Of a stretch of 64,000 bases of DNA, positions 48,038 to 55,782 are shown in pieces (the stretch's first letter is position 1; each line of letters begins with the position of its first letter). The translations under genes were made by a program, and so were the position numbers. Below the pieces are notes generated by a model, which was given only the letters and a program-made list of their open reading frames with translations, made no database searches and was not told where the DNA came from. Location of the stretch: assembly GCA_030602315.1 (NCBI GenBank), contig JAUVZY010000010.1:35205-99204 (forward strand), in the 5' to 3' direction. Source of the DNA: Pseudomonadaceae bacterium. Its GTDB lineage: Bacteria > Pseudomonadota > Gammaproteobacteria > Pseudomonadales > Pseudomonadaceae.

Positions 48038-50164
48038 ATGCGTCATACCGATACCGCCCGCCGCACCGCCTTCAAACGCACCCTGACCGGCGCCGCACTG
48101 GCCTTGCTGGTCGGTCTGCAGAGCACCTCAGCCTTCGCCAAGCCAGCGGAAACCCTGGATTTTGGCCAGCTCAAACCCACCCGTGAGCAGATCATCGCCA
48201 GCCTCAACGTGGTCGAGCTGCTCAAGCGGCATCATTACAACAAGCCGCCACTCGACGACGCGCGCTCGGCGCAGATCTATGACAGCTACCTGGAGATGCT
48301 CGATCCGGCGCGCAGTTTCTTCACCGCCGCCGACATCGAAGAATTTTCCAAGTGGCGCCATCAGTTCGACGACTTCCTCAAAAGCGGCAACCTCGAGCCG
48401 GGCTTCACCATCCATACCCGGCATCTGATGCGCGTCGAACAGCGCCTGAGCTATGCCCTGCAACTGCTTGGCCAGGGCCTCGACGCGATGGATTTCAGCA
48501 TCGACGAGGATTTGCTGGTCGATCGCAAGAGCGCACCCTGGCCCGCCGACCGCGCCGCGCTGGACGAACTCTGGCGCAAGCGCGTCAAGGACGAGGTACT
48601 GCGCCTGAAGATCGCCGGCAAGGAGCCGGAGGCGATCGTCGGCCTGCTGACCAAGCGCTACGAGAACCAGCTCTCGCGCCTGCGCCAGACCCGCGGCGAG
48701 GATGTGTTCCAGGCCTACATCAATGCTTTCGCCCAGAGCTACGACCCGCACACCCAGTACCTGTCGCCCGAAAGCGCGGAAAACTTCGACATCAACATGA
48801 GCCTGTCGCTCGAAGGCATCGGCGCGGTGCTGCAGAACGACGAGGAATACGTGAAGGTCGTGCGTCTGGTGCCGGCCGGCCCCGCCGCCAAGAGCCAGCT
48901 GATCGCCCCGGCCGATCGCATCATCGGCGTGGCACAGGGCAACGAGGACATGGTCGACGTGATCGGCTGGCGCCTGGATGAGGTGGTCAAGCTGATTCGC
49001 GGCCCGAAGGGCTCGACCGTTCGCCTGGAAGTGATCCCGGCCGGCAATGCGCCCAACGACCAGACCAGCAAGATCGTCACCCTGACCCGCGAAGCGGTGA
49101 AGCTCGAGGAGCAGGCGGCGAAGAAGTCGGTCCTCAAGCTCGAACACGAAGGCCGCGAGTTCAAATTGGGCGTGATCGAGATTCCCGCGTTCTACCTCGA
49201 CTTCAAGGCGCTGCGCGCCGGTGACGCCGAGTACAAGAGCACCACGCGCGATGTGAAGCAGCTGATCACCGAGCTGCAGAAGGAAAAGATCGACGGTCTG
49301 GTGATCGACCTGCGCAACAACGGCGGCGGCTCGCTGCAGGAAGCCACCGAGCTGACCGGTCTGTTCATCGAGCAAGGCCCCACGGTCCTGGTGCGCAACA
49401 GCGACGGACGGGTCGATGTGCTCAGCGACGACAGCAAGGGCGCCTTCTACAAGGGGCCGATGGCAGTGCTGGTCAACCGGCTTTCTGCCTCGGCATCGGA
49501 GATCTTCGCCGGTGCGATGCAGGACTACCACCGCGCGCTGATCCTTGGCGGCCAGACCTTCGGCAAGGGTACCGTGCAGAGCATCCAGCCGCTCAACCAC
49601 GGCGAACTGAAGCTGACGCTGGCCAAGTTCTACCGGGTGTCCGGCCAGAGCACCCAGCACCAGGGCGTACTGCCTGATATCGCTTATCCGGCGGTGGTAG
49701 ACATCAAGGAAATCGGCGAAAGCGCCCTGCCCCAGGCCATGCCCTGGGACAGTATCCGTCCGGTGATACGTCCTGAACGCGACCCCTTCAAGCCGTTCAT
49801 CGCCGAACTGACCGCCCGCCACGAAGCGCGCACCCAGGACCACCCGGACTTCGTCTACAGCCGCGAGCGCCTGGCGCTGTCGCGCGAGCTGGTAGGCGAG
49901 AAGACCGTCAGCCTGAACCTGGAAAAGCGCCGGGCACGCCACGCCGAGATCGAACAGCGTCAGCTGGAGCTGGAAAACGCCCTGCGTCTGGCCAAGGGCG
50001 AACAACCCCTGGCCAAGATCGACAGCGAGGACACCCCGTCTGTCCACGAGGCCAATGAAAACCTAAAGCCCGAAGAAGACGCCTACCTGGCCGAGAGCGG
50101 ACGCATTCTGCTCGACTATCTGGGGCTGTATTCCGCCGTAGCCCGGCGGGAGGCCCGGCTTTAG
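48038..50164 (+). CDS. prc: Tail-specific periplasmic protease Prc (AlgO type)
   Basis: S41-family protease of 708 residues. It has a signal peptide (LTGAALALLVGLQSTSAFA), an N-terminal helical domain, a PDZ domain (SLSLEGIGAVLQNDEEYVKV), and the catalytic core DGLVIDLRNNGGGSLQEAT and NRLSASASEIFAGAMQDY with the Ser, then the Lys in QTFGKGTVQS. Prc degrades periplasmic proteins by their C-termini; in P. aeruginosa it regulates alginate through MucA. It is followed by a hairpin terminator. Confidence 0.94.
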   Translation: MRHTDTARRTAFKRTLTGAALALLVGLQSTSAFAKPAETLDFGQLKPTREQIIASLNVVELLKRHHYNKPPLDDARSAQIYDSYLEMLDPARSFFTAADIEEFSKWRHQFDDFLKSGNLEPGFTIHTRHLMRVEQRLSYALQLLGQGLDAMDFSIDEDLLVDRKSAPWPADRAALDELWRKRVKDEVLRLKIAGKEPEAIVGLLTKRYENQLSRLRQTRGEDVFQAYINAFAQSYDPHTQYLSPESAENFDINMSLSLEGIGAVLQNDEEYVKVVRLVPAGPAAKSQLIAPADRIIGVAQGNEDMVDVIGWRLDEVVKLIRGPKGSTVRLEVIPAGNAPNDQTSKIVTLTREAVKLEEQAAKKSVLKLEHEGREFKLGVIEIPAFYLDFKALRAGDAEYKSTTRDVKQLITELQKEKIDGLVIDLRNNGGGSLQEATELTGLFIEQGPTVLVRNSDGRVDVLSDDSKGAFYKGPMAVLVNRLSASASEIFAGAMQDYHRALILGGQTFGKGTVQSIQPLNHGELKLTLAKFYRVSGQSTQHQGVLPDIAYPAVVDIKEIGESALPQAMPWDSIRPVIRPERDPFKPFIAELTARHEARTQDHPDFVYSRERLALSRELVGEKTVSLNLEKRRARHAEIEQRQLELENALRLAKGEQPLAKIDSEDTPSVHEANENLKPEEDAYLAESGRILLDYLGLYSAVARREARL

Positions 50165-50217
50165 GGTGCCGAGGGAAGTCAGTCATCAAACTGACATCTG
50201 TCCCGCGTGAAATAACG

Positions 50218-50242
50218 AGGCCGCTTGAAGCGGCCTTCTTAT
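50218..50242 (+). terminator. Terminator after prc
   Basis: AGGCCGCT at 50218-50225 pairs with AGCGGCCT at 50229-50236 around a 3-nt loop, followed by TCTTATTTT. It lies about 50 bp after the prc stop and ends about 20 bp before the EAL gene start. Confidence 0.8.
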
Positions 50243-50263
50243 TTTGCGGGGGCATCGAATTAC

Positions 50264-52057
50264 ATGACCGTCACGGAGCAGTCGGCGAAGCTGCAGCAGA
50301 TCCTCGCGCAGGGCGATCTCACCACCCTCTTCCAACCCATCGTCAGCCTGTCCGAACGCCGCGTACTGGGCTATGAAGCGCTCTCGCGTGGCCCCTCCAA
50401 CAGCTCCCTGCACTCGCCGCTGACGCTGTTCGCCGCGGCCCGCCAGGCCAATCGTCTGACCGAACTGGAAATGCTCTGCCGCAAAAGCGCCTGTCAGCGC
50501 TTCAGCCGCCAGAACCTGCAGGGCAAGCTGTTCTTGAACGTCTCACCCGATACCCTGATCGCGCCGGGCCACAAACCCGGCTGCACCCTGGCGCTGCTCG
50601 AGCAAGCCGGCATTCCGCCCAGCGAGGTGGTCATCGAACTGACCGAGCAGACCCCGACCGATGATTTCGTCCTGCTCGACAATGCGCTGCGCCATTATCG
50701 GGAGATGGGCTTTTCCATCGCGCTGGATGACCTGGGCGCCGGCTACTCCAGCCTGCGCCTGTGGTCCGAGCTGCGCCCGGACTTCGTGAAGATCGACCGC
50801 TACTTCATCGAGAACATTCATCAGGATCGGGTCAAGCGCGAGTTCGTCGAGTCGATCCTCAACATCGCCGGCGCCTCCCAGGCGCGGGTGATTGCCGAGG
50901 GCATCGAGCTGCAGGAAGAACTGCAGGTGCTGATCGACATGGGCGTGGATCTGGTTCAGGGCTACCTGCTCGGCCGCCCGCAGGAAACCCCGCGCCCCGA
51001 CTTGCTAGACCTGGTGCCGCTGCCCGAGCTGGCGCGGCTACCAGCCAGCGAAGAAGGCTGCGACCTGTCGGCGCTGGTACTGCCCGAGCCTGCGGTGCCC
51101 GACACACGCCTGGTAGCCGAGGTGCTGCAAGAACTGCGCGACAATCCCGGCCGGATGTCGGTGGCCGTTGTGGATGCGGAACGCCGCCCGGTAGGCATCA
51201 TTCATCGCCACCAGCTCTCCGAAGCACTGCTCAAGCCGTTCGCTGCCGACCTGCTGGCACGCAAGCCGGTTAGTCGGCTGATGAGCCGCGACCTGGTAAC
51301 CGTCGAGGTTAGCCAGTCCCTGCAAAGAATCAGCCGGCAGCTCACCAGCCGCCCGCGCCACCTGCTCGAGGAGGCGTTCATCATCACCGAGGGCGGGCGC
51401 TACCTGGGACTTGGCCGGGTGCTCGACGTGTTGCGCCTGATCACCGACCTGAAGGTTCGTCAGGCTCGCCACGCCAACCCGCTGACCCTGTTGCCAGGCA
51501 ACGTGCCGATTCAGCAGCACCTGGCCGGATTGCTGCGGACCGAACGCGCCGCAGCGATCTGCTACGTGGACATCGATCACTTCAAGCCCTTCAACGACAT
51601 CTATGGCTATGCCAAGGGCGACGAGGTGTTGCTGCTGCTCGCTGGCTGCCTCAAGCGCATGGCACGTCCTGGGCGAGAGTTCGTCGGCCACATCGGCGGG
51701 GATGACTTTCTGTTGATACTCGAAGGCGGCGACTGGCATTCCCGTCTGCAACGGCTGTTCGACGAGTTCCGCCGCGCAAGCCACCCGCTGTATACCGAAG
51801 AACACCGGGGCCAGGGCTTTTTCATCGCAAAAGGGCGCCACGGTCTGCCGGAATACCATCCGCTCCTGTCACTTTCAGTGGGCGTCGTGCTGCTTGATGG
51901 CGCACGCCAGGTGCGATTGGACGCGGCACACCTGGCGAGCCTTGCCTCACAAGCCAAGGCGCAAGCCAAACGGCTCAGTGGCGACAGCCTGTATCCGCTC
52001 GACGGTAACCAGGCCGACGCACTTTACAGTCCGAGCTTGGCGGCACAGGCATCGTAA
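50264..52057 (+). CDS. EAL-CBS-GGDDF c-di-GMP signalling protein
   Basis: A 597-residue cytosolic protein. The N-terminal EAL domain keeps its catalytic set: EAL at 38-40 (YEALSRG), FLNVSP, VIELTE, LDDLGAGYSS, FVKIDRYF, AEGIE and VQGYLLG, so it should hydrolyse c-di-GMP. A CBS pair lies at about 275-400 (PVSRLMSRDLVTVEV). The GGDEF-like domain opens NPLTLLPGN and carries GGDDF, a variant, with no RxxD inhibitory site seen, so it may bind GTP as a regulator rather than synthesise. No sensor or membrane helix precedes EAL. It ends in a 34-bp overlap with the convergent Sel1-like gene. Confidence 0.9.
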   Translation: MTVTEQSAKLQQILAQGDLTTLFQPIVSLSERRVLGYEALSRGPSNSSLHSPLTLFAAARQANRLTELEMLCRKSACQRFSRQNLQGKLFLNVSPDTLIAPGHKPGCTLALLEQAGIPPSEVVIELTEQTPTDDFVLLDNALRHYREMGFSIALDDLGAGYSSLRLWSELRPDFVKIDRYFIENIHQDRVKREFVESILNIAGASQARVIAEGIELQEELQVLIDMGVDLVQGYLLGRPQETPRPDLLDLVPLPELARLPASEEGCDLSALVLPEPAVPDTRLVAEVLQELRDNPGRMSVAVVDAERRPVGIIHRHQLSEALLKPFAADLLARKPVSRLMSRDLVTVEVSQSLQRISRQLTSRPRHLLEEAFIITEGGRYLGLGRVLDVLRLITDLKVRQARHANPLTLLPGNVPIQQHLAGLLRTERAAAICYVDIDHFKPFNDIYGYAKGDEVLLLLAGCLKRMARPGREFVGHIGGDDFLLILEGGDWHSRLQRLFDEFRRASHPLYTEEHRGQGFFIAKGRHGLPEYHPLLSLSVGVVLLDGARQVRLDAAHLASLASQAKAQAKRLSGDSLYPLDGNQADALYSPSLAAQAS

Positions 52058-52491
52058 TGGGCCGCCTGGCTGGGGTTCGGTTCGAGCCCCGGCCCACCGT
52101 CGCGGTAAAGCTCGGCCAAGCGGCGTGCGGCCAGGGGATGCCCTTCCTGCGCCGCCAGACTGAACCAGCGCGCGGCCTCGGCAGCGTCCGGCGCTTGCGA
52201 CACACTGCCCTTCAGGCTATTGACCCCCAACTGGTAGGCGGCGCGGGAGTCGCCCGCCTGGGCCGCCAGGCGCAGCAACCGCAGCCCCTCCTCGCGCGCT
52301 CCCAGACCGACACCGCGAAACAGCAGCACATGTCCGTAGAAGCTCTGGGCATCGGGGTCGCCCAGCGCCGCCATCCGCGCGAACTGGCCCTCCATCCAGC
52401 GCCATACCTTCGGCTGCCCGACGGCCCAGCGCCAACCGCGCAATTGGCGAGCAACCCAGTAACCGACGTGCGCACGCAGATGCGGTTTCAT
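52024..52491 (-). CDS. Sel1-like repeat protein
   Basis: A 155-residue protein with helical repeats of the Sel1 type: DPDAQSFYGHVLLFRGVG, DSRAAYQLGVNSLKGSVSQAP and GHPLAARRLAELYRDG, each with the AA.W/ALG...G spacing. The N-terminus is Trp/Arg-rich. Sel1 repeats mediate protein-protein contact. It is the last gene of a three-gene coupled operon, and its start overlaps the previous stop by 1 bp. Confidence 0.75.
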   Translation of the reverse strand: MKPHLRAHVGYWVARQLRGWRWAVGQPKVWRWMEGQFARMAALGDPDAQSFYGHVLLFRGVGLGAREEGLRLLRLAAQAGDSRAAYQLGVNSLKGSVSQAPDAAEAARWFSLAAQEGHPLAARRLAELYRDGGPGLEPNPSQAAHYDACAAKLGL

Positions 52492-52868
52492 CAGGCCTCC
52501 TCGGGATACTCGTGCTCGTAGACCCGGGTCATTTCGCTGGCATGCCAGGCCGCGGCTTCCGGCCCGCCCTCGCTGCCGTGGAAGCGGCCAAGCCGGGCCG
52601 CACAGAGGAAAAATCCTTCACGCGGCAGACGGCTAACGCCCTGACTGACCACCAGCGCACTGCGCAACGGTCGGTGTGCCCGTGCATCGAGCGCCGCCAG
52701 ATACTCCAGCGCAGCAGTGAGCGTACGCATCGCCGGCGCAGGCAACTGCAGGCGCTCGATCAGCGCCCGGTAGGTCACCGGATGACGCTGAAGACGCGCC
52801 TGTTCCAGTTCTTCGAGTAGGCGCGCCCAGTGGTCGCGGCTGATACGCAGAGCAGCGGACTCGCTCAA
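52491..52868 (-). CDS. Unknown wHTH-like protein of the Sel1/XRE operon
   Basis: A 125-residue protein, not recognised. HPVTYRALIERLQLPAPAMRTLTAALEYLAALDARAHRP resembles a winged-helix part, and LRSALVVSQGVSRLPREGFFLCAARL resembles a 'slVV...g.Pg.gFF' segment seen in several DNA-associated bacterial proteins. The ATG overlaps the end of the XRE gene by 4 bp, and its stop overlaps the Sel1-like start by 1 bp, so all three are probably cotranslated. Confidence 0.5.
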   Translation of the reverse strand: MSESAALRISRDHWARLLEELEQARLQRHPVTYRALIERLQLPAPAMRTLTAALEYLAALDARAHRPLRSALVVSQGVSRLPREGFFLCAARLGRFHGSEGGPEAAAWHASEMTRVYEHEYPEEA

Positions 52869-53194
52869 TCGTCGCTCCCCCAGCCATCGACACCAAGCGC
52901 ACGCGCCAGACCGAAGCGGATCGGATCGCTCGGATCGCGCTCGCCACGCTCGATCATCTCAAGGTACGCCGGACTGATGCCGACTGCCCTGGCCAGCTGT
53001 TCGGCACTCAATCCCTTCTGCTGACGCAGGCTCGCCAGATCTGCAAGCTGCGGACGTTGCGGCGCCGCCTCCGGCACCGCCGGGGCGCGGCGCGGCATCG
53101 CGCGTCCGGCAGCAGTGAGCAGGCTTTGATATTCAGCCCATGGCACCACGGCATACTCCGGCTCGCCATCACGCAGGATCACTTGCACATCCAT
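52865..53194 (-). CDS. XRE-family regulator with Phd-like N-terminal segment
   Basis: A 109-residue protein. The N-terminus MDVQVILRDGEPEYAVVPWAEYQSLL resembles the end of Phd/YefM antitoxins (RNGEPVAVLxxxEYExLL). A Pro/Ala linker follows, then an XRE helix-turn-helix (LRQQKGLSAEQLARAVGISPAYLEMIERGERDP). Such two-part proteins occur as orphan regulators and as HigA-type antitoxins; no toxin gene is adjacent. A palindrome, TTGCTTAGCAA, lies just before the start codon. First gene of the three-gene operon. Confidence 0.72.
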   Translation of the reverse strand: MDVQVILRDGEPEYAVVPWAEYQSLLTAAGRAMPRRAPAVPEAAPQRPQLADLASLRQQKGLSAEQLARAVGISPAYLEMIERGERDPSDPIRFGLARALGVDGWGSDD

Positions 53195-53203
53195 CGTCTC
53201 ACC

Positions 53204-53214
53204 TTGCTTAGCAA
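53204..53214. promoter_or_regulatory. Palindrome just upstream of the XRE gene
   Basis: TTGCT-T-AGCAA has perfect 5-bp arms around one base. It lies 9 bp before the XRE start codon on the minus strand, in the 55-bp gap before the YkvA gene. The position fits autoregulation by the XRE protein, whose relatives bind similar short palindromes. Inference only. Confidence 0.4.
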
Positions 53215-53249
53215 AAGCCCTATCTTACCAGTGCCATCGCAGGCGGCGC

Positions 53250-53684
53250 TCAGCGGGGCGCGGCCGGCTCATCCGGCGCCGGCAAACGTTCGAGGTCCGC
53301 GCGCTGGGCCGGCGAGCGCGTCGCCTTCCAGGCACGAAAGGCGTCCAGCTCGACCGCCCACTTGCGCGTCACCCAAGTAAACACGGCCAGATCGTCAACA
53401 AAGCCCAGCCCTGGTATCCAGTCTGGGATCAGGTCCATCGGCGACAGGAAGTACGCCAGCGCGGCCACTGCGGCGATCAGCGCCTGGCGACTCACCGCTC
53501 GGTACTCCCCCCGCCACCAGGCCACGCAAAGGGCCTGCAGCAGGCTGAGGTTGTCGCGCAACTCGCTGACCAACCCCTTGCTCGAGGAGCGTTTGCGCGC
53601 CACGGCCAACAGCAGCAACGGCAGGCGACCGCGCGCGAGGATCCGGCGTGCCACCGGCAGGTAACGCAAGAACATCCAAGGCAT
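53250..53684 (-). CDS. YkvA-family (DUF1232) membrane protein
   Basis: A 144-residue protein from the ATG at 53684 with GGAGGAGAG upstream. VAALAYFLSPMDLIPDWIPGLGFVDDLAVFTWV is the DUF1232 motif (ALaYl.sPiDLIPD.iPv.G..DD). One or two membrane helices are likely. The family is found in Pseudomonas and Bacillus and has no assigned function. Upstream is a 392-bp non-coding region with DnaA-box-like sites. Confidence 0.87.
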   Translation of the reverse strand: MPWMFLRYLPVARRILARGRLPLLLLAVARKRSSSKGLVSELRDNLSLLQALCVAWWRGEYRAVSRQALIAAVAALAYFLSPMDLIPDWIPGLGFVDDLAVFTWVTRKWAVELDAFRAWKATRSPAQRADLERLPAPDEPAAPR

Positions 53685-53731
53685 TAGCTCTCTCCTCCGG
53701 CAATCCCGCGTGCTAGCGGGGCTCGTGGCAG

Positions 53732-53754
53732 TTATCCACCAATGCTGTGGATAA
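53732..53754. promoter_or_regulatory. Pair of inverted DnaA-box-like sites
   Basis: TTATCCACC at 53732-53740 differs from the DnaA box TTATCCACA at the last base. TGTGGATAA at 53746-53754 is an exact reverse-complement DnaA box. They face each other across 5 bp, about 50-70 bp before the YkvA start codon. The usual Pseudomonas oriC genes (dnaA, rpmH, dnaN) are absent, so this is unlikely to be oriC. Confidence 0.55.
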
Positions 53755-54013
53755 GTTTGTGAATAGTATCTGTATTGATCGATCAAAGCCCCAGCGGACG
53801 CGGCCTCCGCTTAGATCGGCGTTTTTTTGAGCAACAAAAAAGTCCTTATAAATCAGCCACTTGATGGCGCCATCGAAGCCGGTCGGCTGGAGCCCCTGCT
53901 GGCTGGCACTCCTTGCTGCCAGTGTGCATAACACTGACCGATGTCAATGCCTTGCATGTGCTTTTTTGGACGAAAGGGGCTTGGCTTGGTTCGGCGACGG
54001 GGCATACAAGCGA

Positions 54014-54050
54014 CGAGGGCACCGCCGGCCGGTGCCGTGCGGTGCCCTCG
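54014..54050. other. Long hairpin downstream of comEA
   Basis: CGAGGGCACCG at 54014-54024 pairs perfectly with CGGTGCCCTCG at 54040-54050; the 15-nt loop is GC-rich. It lies 26 bp after the comEA stop on the minus strand but lacks a U-run, so it may be a weak terminator or an RNA-stabilising 3' hairpin. Confidence 0.55.
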
Positions 54051-54076
54051 GGAGCAGAAAGATTAAGCGAAACGGA

Positions 54077-54382
54077 TTAGTTGACCGCGATCCGGGTGCG
54101 GTTCTTTTCCAGCGTCGCGGGGCCAATGCCGTTGACCTCGAGCAGGTCGTCGGCGGAGCTGAACGGTCCGTGTGCCTCACGGTGCTCGATGATCGCCCGT
54201 GCACGCGCCGCACCCACCCCATCGAGGCCATTGCTCAGGGTGGCGGCGTCGGCGGTATTGATGTTTACGCTGGCGGCAACGGCGACCGCTGCGCCAGGTG
54301 CCGCGGGCTCAGCGGCGAATACAGGAGTAGAGAAAGCGGCAACGAGGGAAAGGGCGATTGCCGGAAGCAATGCTTTGCGCAT
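54077..54382 (-). CDS. comEA: ComEA-type helix-hairpin-helix DNA-binding protein
   Basis: A 101-residue exported protein. The signal peptide is RKALLPAIALSLVAAFSTPVFA; after an Ala-rich linker comes the ComEA core VNINTADAATLSNGLDGVGAARARAIIEH and the second hairpin FSSADDLLEVNGIGPATLEKNR. ComEA binds incoming DNA in the periplasm during natural transformation; naturally transformable Pseudomonas relatives have it. The ATG at 54382 has AAGGAC upstream, with a sigma-70-like promoter about 60 bp further. Confidence 0.88.
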   Translation of the reverse strand: MRKALLPAIALSLVAAFSTPVFAAEPAAPGAAVAVAASVNINTADAATLSNGLDGVGAARARAIIEHREAHGPFSSADDLLEVNGIGPATLEKNRTRIAVN

Positions 54383-54439
54383 GGTACAAGTCCTTTTGAG
54401 ATGGGTAGTTTCGCGGTACATCCATGCCCCGCGAACCCA

Positions 54440-54467
54440 ACCTTAGACCTTGCCGTACCCCTGTCAA
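54440..54467 (-). promoter_or_regulatory. Predicted sigma-70 promoter for comEA
   Basis: On the minus strand TTGACA (54467-54462) is a perfect -35, and TAAGGT (54445-54440) is a weak -10 after 16 bp. The expected start point is near 54433, about 50 bp before the comEA ATG. It lies in the gap after the flgL stop, separating comEA from the flagellar operon. Confidence 0.5.
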
Positions 54468-54511
54468 AGCAGAGCACTCAGCGACGTGAGGCGCCGCACC
54501 CTTTGCCGGAT

Positions 54512-55771
54512 TCAGCGCAGCAGGTTGAAGAGGTTCAACCCGCTGATCTTCACGTAACTCTGCTGCGCAGCCTGCAGCACCACCGTCTGGAACGACAAGC
54601 GCGACAGCGCCTCGGGGTAGTCGAGCTCGCGCAATTCGGCCTGCACCGCCTTGTTCACCAGGCCGACATCTTCGTTATCGGTTTCGGTGGTTTCGATGAT
54701 ATTCAGCCGGGCACCGATCTCGCCGCGGCCGGCATCCACGGTGGCCATGCCGTGATCGAGGTTGGTCAGGGCCAGGGCTACCGCATCACGCACGCCGAGG
54801 CTACCGCTGGTGGGGTTCTCCAGCGCCTTGCGCAGATTGGCGATGGTGGAAAGAATGCCCTGCTTGTTGCGAACTTCCGCGGGCGGCGGTGGCGTAATGG
54901 TGTAGCTGCCCTCGGAAGGCTCACCATCGAGCTTGAGCGTCACACCGTTGAACACGATGGTGTCGCTCTTGTTCGGATCATCATCCAGCGTGCCGGTCGC
55001 CAAGGGCGTGGTCGCCAGTGGGTCGAAGGGATCGGGCAAGGGATTGGCGTCGATGCGGTAATTACGCGGATTGACTGCATCGAAGGTAATGGTCACCCCG
55101 TCGGGCGGAAACTGGGCGAATGCCACCTCGTCGCTCACCAAAGGCGGTGAGACGCGGAAGGTGCTGTCCGGGTCGCTGGTGGTCAGCACACCATCCAGGC
55201 GGCCGGCGTTGATCACGTTTTCGAACAGACCCTTGCCGTTATCGCTGATGGCGATCTGCAGCGAGCTGGCGATCTGTACCTTGCGCTGCCCTTCGTCACC
55301 GCGATAGCTGTAGGTGCCATCGTCTTCGCGCACAAAGGGCTGGGTCTTGCCCTGGAACCCGGCGAACAGGTATTCGCCCCGGGAGTTGCGCGTATTCATC
55401 AACGAGAGCAGCTCGTCCTCGCGCTCTTTCAGCTCGGCCGCGATGGACTGCCGGTCAGCCGTGCTGAGCGTACCGTTGCCCGCCTGCACCGCCAGCTCGC
55501 GCACCCGTTGCAGCACGGTATTCACCGAGTTCAGCGTCACCTCTTCCTGGGTCAGGCTGTTGCGCGCGGCGGTGAGGTTTTCCTTGTACTGACCAAGCAC
55601 GCCCTGCTGCTGCTCGAGCTGCATCAGGCGCACCGAGGCCACCGGGTCGTCCGCCGGGGTAAGGATGCGGTTGCCCGTGCTGATCTGTTCCTGGGTGCGG
55701 GTGACCGACGCGTAGTTGCGCTGCAGGCCGAGCACGCCGTTATTGAACGCTTGCAGGGTGGAGATGCGCAT
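54512..55771 (-). CDS. flgL: Flagellar hook-filament junction protein FlgL (HAP3)
   Basis: A 419-residue flagellin-like protein. MRISTLQAFNNGVLGLQRNYA and QISTGNRILTPADDPVAS are the N-terminal conserved segment, with heptad repeats after it. The C-terminal ALTNLDHGMATVDAGRGEIGARLN and LSFQTVVLQAAQQSYVKISGLNLFNLLR close the molecule. It sits between hook and filament, with FlgK. Last gene of the flgF-flgL run. Confidence 0.95.
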   Translation of the reverse strand: MRISTLQAFNNGVLGLQRNYASVTRTQEQISTGNRILTPADDPVASVRLMQLEQQQGVLGQYKENLTAARNSLTQEEVTLNSVNTVLQRVRELAVQAGNGTLSTADRQSIAAELKEREDELLSLMNTRNSRGEYLFAGFQGKTQPFVREDDGTYSYRGDEGQRKVQIASSLQIAISDNGKGLFENVINAGRLDGVLTTSDPDSTFRVSPPLVSDEVAFAQFPPDGVTITFDAVNPRNYRIDANPLPDPFDPLATTPLATGTLDDDPNKSDTIVFNGVTLKLDGEPSEGSYTITPPPPAEVRNKQGILSTIANLRKALENPTSGSLGVRDAVALALTNLDHGMATVDAGRGEIGARLNIIETTETDNEDVGLVNKAVQAELRELDYPEALSRLSFQTVVLQAAQQSYVKISGLNLFNLLR

Positions 55772-55782
55772 GGGCTTACCTG

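Larger units (their letters stand above)
53685..54076. other. Non-coding region with DnaA-box-like sites, palindromes and a long hairpin
   Basis: I see no convincing gene in this 392-bp region, which is AT-richer than its surroundings in its left half. It holds two inverted DnaA-box-like 9-mers at 53732-53754, the perfect palindrome TTGATCGATCAA at 53775-53786, TTTTTTG/CAAAAAA arms at 53823-53841, and an 11-bp-stem hairpin at 54014-54050. These elements could serve the YkvA gene promoter, an untranslated RNA, or a replication-protein binding site. Confidence 0.55.

Noticed and set aside
48128..50047. A 639-codon open frame antisense to prc.
   Set aside because: Its sequence is rich in Gln/His/Leu/Arg patterns typical of high-GC antisense frames, with no family motif, whereas prc on the other strand is intact.
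53775..53786. TTGATCGATCAA as an ANR/FNR box.
   Set aside because: The half sites match, but the spacer is 2 bp instead of 4, so ANR would not bind as a normal dimer.
53713..53934. Possible 73-residue gene in the non-coding region before the YkvA gene.
   Set aside because: The start has no ribosome site and the frame covers the DnaA-like boxes and AT-rich repeats, which better explain the sequence.
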